Assembly (NCBI GenBank): GCA_023405565.1
Contig: JAEXXW010000022.1
Location: 1-5,274, forward strand
DNA: 5,274 nt
Source: Pseudomonadota bacterium
Lineage (GTDB): Bacteria; Pseudomonadota; Alphaproteobacteria; Rhizobiales; Xanthobacteraceae
Direction: 5' to 3'
Of the stretch, positions 1 to 4,945 are shown piece after piece (the first letter of the stretch is position 1; each line of letters opens with the position of its first letter). The notes under the pieces were generated by a model. It saw only the letters and a program-made list of their open reading frames with translations. It ran no database searches and had not been told where the DNA came from. The position numbers and the translations under genes are program-made.

Positions 1-234
1 ACGCATCGCGCGGCTGTCGCCGACAATGCGTCGCGCCCAATCGAGCGTGCGTTCGCCCTCCGGCGTGAAACCAATGAAGCGGGAACCGCGTTGAACAAGG
101 AGGACGCCAAGTTGTTCCTCCAGTTGCTTGATGCCCGCGGACAAGGTGGGCTGTGTGACCCCGCAGGAATCGGCGGCCCGGCCAAAATGCCGTTCGCGTG
201 CCAGGGCCATCAGATATTCGAGCTTGTCCAACAT
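1..234 (-). CDS. LysR-type transcriptional regulator, N-terminal part (runs off the left edge); probable regulator of the formate dehydrogenase operon
   Basis: The minus strand is open from an ATG at 234-232 to the window edge, giving 78 residues that begin [20 protein letters not shown]. This is a typical LysR-family winged helix-turn-helix. The first helix ends in the FGRAA motif, and the recognition region [20 protein letters not shown] (about residues 24-43) is followed by the family's LLVQR and FTPEGE segments (wing, about 46-61). The start of the linker helix is also present. The effector-binding domain lies outside the window, so the ligand cannot be judged. The ATG has only a weak ribosome-binding site, but no in-frame alternative fits the family's usual start better. 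The gene is divergent from the formate dehydrogenase operon with a 113-bp gap. LysR-type genes (FdsR) sit upstream of fds operons in other proteobacteria, so control of this operon and autoregulation are likely but inferred. The family call is near certain; the regulatory target is moderately supported. Confidence 0.95.
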   Translation of the reverse strand, partial: MLDKLEYLMALARERHFGRAADSCGVTQPTLSAGIKQLEEQLGVLLVQRGSRFIGFTPEGERTLDWARRIVGDSRAMR

Positions 235-255
235 GCACTTTAGAAACTATCGGAC

Positions 256-271
256 TTTCAATGGCTTGAAA
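256..271. repeat. Perfect inverted repeat TTTCAA-N4-TTGAAA, possible second operator half
   Basis: TTTCAA at 256-261 and TTGAAA at 266-271 are exact reverse complements separated by TGGC. The centre (263.5) is 21.5 bp from the centre of the ATAG-N7-CTAT dyad at 285, about two helical turns, so both could lie on one DNA face under a LysR tetramer. The outer hexamers CTATCG (247-252) and CGATAG (276-281) form a wider inverted pair around almost the same centre (264). The right arm also matches a -35 hexamer. The repeat is seen directly; its role is inferred. Confidence 0.5.
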
Positions 272-295
272 AGCTCGATAGAAAATTCCTATCAA
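266..295 (+). promoter_or_regulatory. Tentative sigma70-like promoter for the formate dehydrogenase operon
   Basis: TTGAAA at 266-271 (5 of 6 to TTGACA) and TATCAA at 290-295 (4 of 6 to TATAAT) are separated by 18 bp. The ATAG-N7-CTAT dyad falls between the two boxes and overlaps the -10, so a regulator bound there could block transcription or bend the DNA. The poor -10 suits a regulated promoter. A transcript would start near 302, leaving a leader of about 45 nt before the ATG at 348. Other placements are possible and the match is modest. Confidence 0.3.
278..292. promoter_or_regulatory. Candidate LysR-type operator, ATAG-N7-CTAT
   Basis: ATAG at 278-281 and CTAT at 289-292 form an inverted repeat with a 7-base AT-rich centre. 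With the flanking G277 and C293 each arm reaches 5 bp (GATAG/CTATC). This meets the LysR-family T-N11-A rule, and the ATAG/CTAT form resembles sites of OxyR-like members of the family. It lies 43-57 bp upstream of the regulator's start codon and 55-70 bp upstream of the beta-subunit ATG. Binding by the adjacent regulator is inferred from position and form. Confidence 0.55.
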
Positions 296-347
296 ACTAT
301 CGGGAGTTGGGGATTGTTCTAAGGTGTGGCTACCGCGATGCTTCACC

Positions 348-2096
348 ATGACCACAACAGACACCCTAAGCCCTTCAAGACCCAAAGGATTCGACGGCAA
401 AGGCTTTGACGGATCCGGCGGCCGTGGCCGTCGTGCCCGGCAGACCCCGAAAGGCCGTCAGGTCGACACCGACGCGCTGGAAGAAATTCGCGCGCTGCTG
501 ACGGACCGGCCGCGCCGCCGCGATCTCCTGATCGAGCATCTGCATCTCATCCAGGACAAATACGGCCATCTGTCCGCCGCGCATCTCGCGGCACTTGCCA
601 GCGAAATGAAAATGGCGTTGGCCGAGGTCTATGAGGTCGCGACCTTCTACGCGCATTTCGATGTCGTGAAGGAAGGCGAAACACCGCCGCCTCCGGTCAC
701 GGTCCGCGTTTGTGACTCTCTGTCCTGCTGCATGGCCGGTGCGGAGAAACTGCTGGCCGAGTTGCCGGAAAAGCTTGGGCCGAATGTGCGCGTCATTCGC
801 GCCCCCTGCATGGGTGCCTGCGATCTGGCGCCAGTGGTCGCGGTCGGACATGTGCAGGGTTTCAAGGCGACCATCGATCGCGTGGTCGATGCGGTGGAGC
901 ACGATGCGCATGCGCATGCGGCGACGCCCGGCAAGAGTTTCGAGACCTATTGCTCGGAAGGCGGCTATTCGCTGCTGAAATCCTGCCTCGATGGTGCGCG
1001 CACGCGCGAAGAGATGATCAAGGCCGTGGATGATTCCGGGCTGCGCGGACTGGGTGGCGCCGGTTTCCCGACTGGCCGGAAATGGACATTGGTGCGCGCC
1101 GAAAAAGGCCCGCGTTTGATGGCGGTCAACGGCGACGAGGGCGAGCCTGGCACGTTCAAGGACCGCCATTATCTCGGTCTCGATCCGCATCGCTTCGTCG
1201 AAGGCATGCTGATTGCTGCCTGGGTGGTCGAAGCGAAACAGGTCTATTTCTATCTGCGCGATGAATATCCCGAATTGCGGCTGATGCTGCTGGAAGAGAT
1301 CGCCAAGGCAGAAGAGGCTGGTCTCTCGCCGCACACCACGGTCAATCTGCGCCGCGGCGCCGGCGCTTACATCTGCGGCGAAGAATCGGCGATGATCGAA
1401 TCGATCGAAGGCAAGCGCGGTCTGCCGCGGCATCGCCCGCCTTACGTCGCGCAAGTCGGCATCTTTGGCCGTCCCACTCTCGTGCAGAATATCGAGACGC
1501 TTTACTGGATCCGCGACATCGTTTCGAGCGGCGCAAGCTGGTTCACGTCGCACGGCCGGCGCGACCGCAAGGGCTTCCGCTCCTTCTCGGTGTCCGGTCG
1601 GGTCAACAATCCGGGCGTGAAACTGGCTCCGGCCGGTGTCACCATCCGCGAGCTGATCGAGGAATATTCCGGCGGCATGCAGCATGGCCACACGCTGAAG
1701 GGCTTTCTGCCTGGTGGTGCATCCGGTGGTGTGCTGCCGGAAAGCATGGCCGATATTCCGCTCGATTTCGGCACGCTTGAGAAATACGGCTCCTTCGTCG
1801 GCTCGCACGCCGTCGTCATCCTGTCGGATCAGGACGACATGAAAGCGGTGGCGCTCAATCTCATGAAGTTTTTTGAGGACGAGAGCTGCGGCCAATGCAC
1901 GCCTTGCCGCGTTGGGACTGAGAAGGCGGTGAAGCTGATGCAGCAGGGACCGTGGAACCAACAGCTGCTCAACGAACTATCGACGGCGATGCGGGATGCT
2001 TCGATCTGCGGTCTCGGGCAGGCCGCGCCCAATCCGCTGCAAAGCGTGATGAAGCATTTTCCGGATGACCTGAAGACACCGCTGAAGGGCTGGTGA
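348..2096 (+). CDS. fdh1B: NAD-dependent formate dehydrogenase beta subunit, fused FdsG-FdsB (NuoE-NuoF) type, Fdh1B-like
   Basis: This subunit (582 residues) takes electrons from the alpha subunit and reduces NAD+ at an FMN site in the cytoplasm. Residues 1-40 are a basic, Gly-rich leader. About 41-105 form the NuoE-like helical part, and about 115-180 a thioredoxin-like [2Fe-2S] domain with Cys122, Cys127, Cys154 and Cys158 (C-x4-C...C-x3-C). After a His/Ala-rich linker (about 185-192) comes the NuoF-like part. It has the NADH/FMN glycine loop GLRGLGGAGFPTGRKW (231-246), NGDEGEPGTFKDR (261-273), GAGAYICGEE (337-346), an SLBB region (about 415-470), and the [4Fe-4S] ligands Cys514, Cys517, Cys520 and Cys554. 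All cofactor motifs are intact. FdsG and FdsB are separate proteins in Cupriavidus and Rhodobacter; the fusion matches M. extorquens Fdh1B (about 572 residues, from memory). The ATG at 348 is preferred. An in-frame GTG at 324 would add eight residues, but neither start has a strong ribosome-binding site. The gene is the first of the operon, 4 nt before the alpha subunit. FdsB/HoxF homology is certain; the symbol is by analogy. Confidence 0.95.
   Translation: MTTTDTLSPSRPKGFDGKGFDGSGGRGRRARQTPKGRQVDTDALEEIRALLTDRPRRRDLLIEHLHLIQDKYGHLSAAHLAALASEMKMALAEVYEVATFYAHFDVVKEGETPPPPVTVRVCDSLSCCMAGAEKLLAELPEKLGPNVRVIRAPCMGACDLAPVVAVGHVQGFKATIDRVVDAVEHDAHAHAATPGKSFETYCSEGGYSLLKSCLDGARTREEMIKAVDDSGLRGLGGAGFPTGRKWTLVRAEKGPRLMAVNGDEGEPGTFKDRHYLGLDPHRFVEGMLIAAWVVEAKQVYFYLRDEYPELRLMLLEEIAKAEEAGLSPHTTVNLRRGAGAYICGEESAMIESIEGKRGLPRHRPPYVAQVGIFGRPTLVQNIETLYWIRDIVSSGASWFTSHGRRDRKGFRSFSVSGRVNNPGVKLAPAGVTIRELIEEYSGGMQHGHTLKGFLPGGASGGVLPESMADIPLDFGTLEKYGSFVGSHAVVILSDQDDMKAVALNLMKFFEDESCGQCTPCRVGTEKAVKLMQQGPWNQQLLNELSTAMRDASICGLGQAAPNPLQSVMKHFPDDLKTPLKGW
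2084..2096 (+). promoter_or_regulatory. Ribosome-binding region of the alpha-subunit gene, inside the end of the beta-subunit gene
   Basis: GAAGGG at 2084-2089 ends 11 nt before the ATG at 2101, and GGTGA at 2092-2096, which includes the beta stop codon, ends 4 nt before it. Both match the anti-Shine-Dalgarno sequence in part. With only 4 nt between stop and start, translation of the two subunits is probably coupled, which would suit a stoichiometric complex. Confidence 0.5.
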
Positions 2097-2100
2097 CAAT

Positions 2101-4896
2101 ATGACCGAAATGAAGAAGGAATTCTGTGGCGAGAAATGCGTGACCTTCACACTGGATGGTCGCGAAGTTCACGCCCATGACGGCGAGACGATCTGGCAGG
2201 TCGCCAAACGCGAAGGCACCGAGATCCCGCATCTGTGCTATTCGCCCGAGCCCGGCTATCGCGCCGACGGCAATTGCCGGGCCTGCATGGTCGAGATCGA
2301 GGGCGAGCGCGTGCTGGCCGCAAGCTGCATCCGCAAGCCGACCGAGGGTATGAAGGTCAACGCCTCCAATCATCGCGCTGAGACCGCGCGCAAGATGGTG
2401 TTCGATCTTCTTGTGTCCGATCAGCCGGCCCGCGAGACCTCGCACGACCCCATTTCCAAATTCTGGACCTGGGCCGACAAGATGGGGATCGAAACCGGCC
2501 GCTTCCCTGAGCGTGAGAAGCCCGGCACCGATCGCAGCCACCCGGCCATGGCCGTCAATCTCGACGCCTGCATCCAGTGCAATCTCTGCGTCCGCGCCTG
2601 CCGCGAAGTGCAGGTCAATGACGTGATCGGCATGGCCGGTCGTGGCCACAACGAAAAGATCGTGTTCGATTTCGACGATCCGATGGGGCAATCGACCTGC
2701 GTCGCTTGTGGCGAATGCGTGCAGGCTTGCCCGACGGGCGCGCTGATGCCGGCTTCGGTTGTCAACGCTGACAATGTGCGCACCGAATATCCCGACAAGC
2801 AGGTGGATTCGGTCTGTCCTTATTGCGGCGTTGGCTGTCAGCTCACCTACAACATCAAGGACGACAAGCTCCTGTATGTCGACGGCAAGAACGGTCCGGC
2901 GAACGAAAATCGCCTGTGCGTGAAGGGCCGTTTCGGTTTCGACTACGTGCACAATCCCCAGCGCATCACCAAGCCGATGATCCGCAAGGAGGGCGTGCCG
3001 AAGATCCCGCACGAATTCATCGATCCCATGAATCCGTGGACGCATTTCCGTGAGGCGACCTGGGACGAGGCGCTGGAAAAGGCGGCGCAGGGTTTCCTGA
3101 AAATCCGTGAGCAGGAAGGGCCGAAAGGCCTAGCTGGTTTCGGCTCGGCCAAATGCTCGAACGAAGAGGCTTATCTGTTCCAGAAGCTGGTCCGCACCGG
3201 CTTTGGCACCAACAACGTCGATCACTGCACGCGTCTGTGCCACGCCTCGTCGGTGGCAGCGTTGCTTGAAGGAGTGGGTTCGGCAGCCGTGTCGGCCACC
3301 TTCAACGAGGTGAAGAATTCCGACGTTATCGTTGTGATCGGCGCCAACCCGACCGAGAACCATCCGGTCGCGGCCACCTTCTTCAAGCAGGCGGCCAAGC
3401 GCGGCGCCAAGCTCGTCATCATGGACCCGCGCGGCACGGCGATGAAGCGCCATGCCTGGAAGATGATGCAGTTCAAGAACGGTGCCGACGTCGCGATGCT
3501 CAATGCGATGCTCAATGTCATCGTTACGGAAGATCTGTACGACAAGCAATATGTGCAGACCTACACCGAGGGCTTCGAGGCCTTCGCCGAGCATGTGAAG
3601 CAATTCACGCCGGAAGAGATGGAGCCGGTCTGCGGCATCGAGGCGGACGTTCTGCGCGAAGTCGCGCGTACCTTCGCCCGTGCCGAGAACGCCATTATCT
3701 TTTGGGGCATGGGCGTATCGCAGCATACCCACGGCACCGACAATGCGCGCTGCCTGATCGCGCTGTCGCTGATCACCGGTCAGATCGGTCGTCCCGGCAC
3801 CGGCCTGCATCCGCTGCGCGGCCAGAACAACGTGCAGGGTGCATCCGACGCCGGCCTGATCCCGATGTTCTTCCCGGATTACAAGTCGGTGGAGGATCCG
3901 GCCACACGCGGCGCTTATGAAGCGAAGTGGGGCGTACAGCTCGATCCCAAGCGCGGGTTGACGGTGGTTGAGATCATGGACGCGATCCACGCCGACACGA
4001 TCAAGGGCATGTACATCATGGGTGAGAACCCGGCGATGTCCGACCCTGATCTCAATCATGCCCGCGAGGCGCTGGCGCATCTTGAGCATCTCGTGGTGCA
4101 GGACATCTTCCTCACCGAAACGGCGGTCTATGCCGACGTGGTGCTGCCGTCCTCGGCCTGGCCGGAAAAGGACGGGACCGTCACCAACACCAACCGTCAG
4201 GTGCAGATGGGCCGCAAGGCGCTGCCGCTGCCGGGCGATGCGCGCGAGGATTGGTGGATCACGATTGAATTGGCCAAGCGCATGGGCCTGAAATGGACCT
4301 ACACGCATCCGCGCGATGTCTATCCGGAAATGGCGTCGATGATGCCGGCTCTGGACAATATCTCATGGGAGCGCGTCGAGCGCGAAGACGCGGTGACCTA
4401 TCCGTCCGATGCGCCAGACAAGCCGGGCCGCGATGTCGTGTTCGACAAAGGCTTCCCGCGTCCGGGTGGTTTCGGCAAGCTCGTTGCGGCGAAACTCACC
4501 CCGCCGAACGAGACGCCGGACCACGAGTATCCGTTCATTCTCACGACGGGACGTCAGCTCGAACATTGGCATACAGGCTCGATGACGCGCCGGGCCACGG
4601 TGCTCGACGCGATCGAGCCGACCGCGATCGCGCAGCTTTCGCGCGGTACGGTTGCCAAGCTTGGTATCCGTCCGGGTGACATGGTGCGGGTCTCCACGCG
4701 GCGCGGTTCAGTCGAACTGCAGTCGCGTCAGGACGATGCAGTGCCGGATGGCGTCGTGTTCATCCCGTTCGCCTATGTGGAAGCGGCAGCGAACCTGCTC
4801 ACCAACCCTGCGCTCGATCCGTTCGGCAAGATCCCCGAATTCAAGTATTGCGCGGCGAAGGTGGAAGCGATCCCGCTGCGCGAGGCGGCGGAGTAA
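2101..4896 (+). CDS. fdh1A: NAD-dependent formate dehydrogenase catalytic alpha subunit (Mo/W-bis-MGD), FdsA/Fdh1A type
   Basis: This subunit (931 residues) oxidises formate to CO2 at a molybdenum or tungsten bis-MGD centre and passes electrons to the beta subunit. Domains in order: a plant-type [2Fe-2S] ferredoxin with Cys46, Cys59, Cys62 and Cys76; a double [4Fe-4S] ferredoxin with Cys157/160/163/167 and Cys200/203/206/210; the cluster next to the metal, with Cys239, Cys242, Cys246 and Cys273 and the usual Lys275; the catalytic molybdopterin domain; and a C-terminal MGD-binding domain from about residue 805, with TGRQLEHWHTGSMTRR (816-831). The active-site stretch NVDHCTRLCHASS gives Cys380 as metal ligand and His381 as neighbour. 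Arg573 in HPLRGQNNVQG is the conserved arginine, 193 residues on, the same spacing as U140 to R333 in E. coli FDH-H. Cysteine replaces selenocysteine. There is no Tat signal, so the enzyme is cytoplasmic. No cysteine lies between 76 and 157, so the HisCys3 cluster of NuoG is absent. Two extra cysteines, Cys9 and Cys13, precede the ferredoxin fold. Mo versus W cannot be told; M. extorquens Fdh1 uses W. Confidence 0.97.
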   Translation: MTEMKKEFCGEKCVTFTLDGREVHAHDGETIWQVAKREGTEIPHLCYSPEPGYRADGNCRACMVEIEGERVLAASCIRKPTEGMKVNASNHRAETARKMVFDLLVSDQPARETSHDPISKFWTWADKMGIETGRFPEREKPGTDRSHPAMAVNLDACIQCNLCVRACREVQVNDVIGMAGRGHNEKIVFDFDDPMGQSTCVACGECVQACPTGALMPASVVNADNVRTEYPDKQVDSVCPYCGVGCQLTYNIKDDKLLYVDGKNGPANENRLCVKGRFGFDYVHNPQRITKPMIRKEGVPKIPHEFIDPMNPWTHFREATWDEALEKAAQGFLKIREQEGPKGLAGFGSAKCSNEEAYLFQKLVRTGFGTNNVDHCTRLCHASSVAALLEGVGSAAVSATFNEVKNSDVIVVIGANPTENHPVAATFFKQAAKRGAKLVIMDPRGTAMKRHAWKMMQFKNGADVAMLNAMLNVIVTEDLYDKQYVQTYTEGFEAFAEHVKQFTPEEMEPVCGIEADVLREVARTFARAENAIIFWGMGVSQHTHGTDNARCLIALSLITGQIGRPGTGLHPLRGQNNVQGASDAGLIPMFFPDYKSVEDPATRGAYEAKWGVQLDPKRGLTVVEIMDAIHADTIKGMYIMGENPAMSDPDLNHAREALAHLEHLVVQDIFLTETAVYADVVLPSSAWPEKDGTVTNTNRQVQMGRKALPLPGDAREDWWITIELAKRMGLKWTYTHPRDVYPEMASMMPALDNISWERVEREDAVTYPSDAPDKPGRDVVFDKGFPRPGGFGKLVAAKLTPPNETPDHEYPFILTTGRQLEHWHTGSMTRRATVLDAIEPTAIAQLSRGTVAKLGIRPGDMVRVSTRRGSVELQSRQDDAVPDGVVFIPFAYVEAAANLLTNPALDPFGKIPEFKYCAAKVEAIPLREAAE

Positions 4897-4907
4897 GGTT
4901 CTTATCC

Positions 4908-4925
4908 TCTCCCGTAAACGGGGGG
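4908..4925. terminator. Short hairpin just after the alpha-subunit stop, candidate weak terminator
   Basis: TCTCCCG (4908-4914) can pair with CGGGGGG (4919-4925) around a TAAA loop, giving a 7-bp stem with G-T wobbles at 4910/4923 and 4908/4925. It begins 12 nt after the TAA of the alpha-subunit gene. No T-run follows on either strand, so it is not a textbook intrinsic terminator; it may act with Rho or as an RNA 3' end stabiliser. Confidence 0.4.
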
Positions 4926-4945
4926 ATCGCGGCTAGTCGATCCCC
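4922..4945. terminator. Perfect 8-bp inverted repeat over the end of the convergent hydrolase gene, candidate bidirectional terminator
   Basis: GGGGATCG (4922-4929) and CGATCCCC (4938-4945) are exact reverse complements with an 8-base loop that contains the minus-strand stop codon (4935-4933). The repeat can fold in transcripts from either strand. It shares the G-run at 4922-4925 with the preceding hairpin, so only one can form at a time in the plus-strand RNA. There is no T-run on either side. Confidence 0.4.

Larger units (their letters stand above)
244..303 (+). repeat. 10-bp direct repeat AAACTATCGG, two copies 50 bp apart
   Basis: AAACTATCGG occurs at 244-253 and again at 294-303, identical at all ten positions, with a start-to-start distance of 50 bp, close to five helical turns. 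The two copies bracket both dyads of the region. They contain the CTATCG half-site, so they may be outer contacts for the LysR-type regulator or a second DNA-binding protein. The function is not shown by the sequence. Confidence 0.5.
235..347. promoter_or_regulatory. Divergent regulatory region between the lysR-type gene and the formate dehydrogenase operon
   Basis: This non-coding stretch is clearly richer in A/T than the flanking genes, mainly in its first 65 bases. It holds a perfect 6-bp-arm dyad (256-271), an ATAG-N7-CTAT dyad (278-292), and a 10-bp direct repeat (244-253 and 294-303). Three copies of the hexamer CTATCG or its complement occur at 247-252, 276-281 and 297-302. This density of repeats is what one expects of a LysR-type binding region serving both divergent promoters. 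The last 45 bases before the beta-subunit start show no clear dyad and only weak ribosome-binding potential. Confidence 0.75.

Noticed and set aside
128..322. Plus-strand 64-codon frame over the regulator's start and the intergenic region
   Set aside because: It is antisense to the well-supported LysR helix-turn-helix and runs through the operator repeats; no ribosome-binding site or known family.
375..1961. Long minus-strand open frame (528 codons) opposite the beta-subunit gene
   Set aside because: It is a mirror of a GC-rich gene with few stop codons on the opposite strand. The plus strand encodes an unmistakable protein with all cofactor motifs; the antisense translation shows no recognisable domain.
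1969..3045. Minus-strand open frame (358 codons) across the beta/alpha junction
   Set aside because: It lies antisense to conserved coding sequence on both sides of the junction, its translation is His/Ala/Arg-rich as expected from reverse codons, and it has no family resemblance.
3229..3243. Possible selenocysteine at the formate dehydrogenase active site
   Set aside because: The metal-ligand codon at 3238-3240 is TGC (Cys380), not TGA, so no selenocysteine insertion is needed.
3130..4308. Minus-strand open frame (392 codons) opposite the alpha-subunit catalytic domain
   Set aside because: Shadow frame caused by codon bias; no motif and no promoter-like context.
348..4896. Alternative identity as NADH:quinone oxidoreductase NuoEFG or a bidirectional hydrogenase diaphorase
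   Set aside because: The alpha subunit keeps the formate dehydrogenase residues Cys380, His381 and Arg573 and a full MGD-binding C-terminus, and no other nuo or hydrogenase genes are present.
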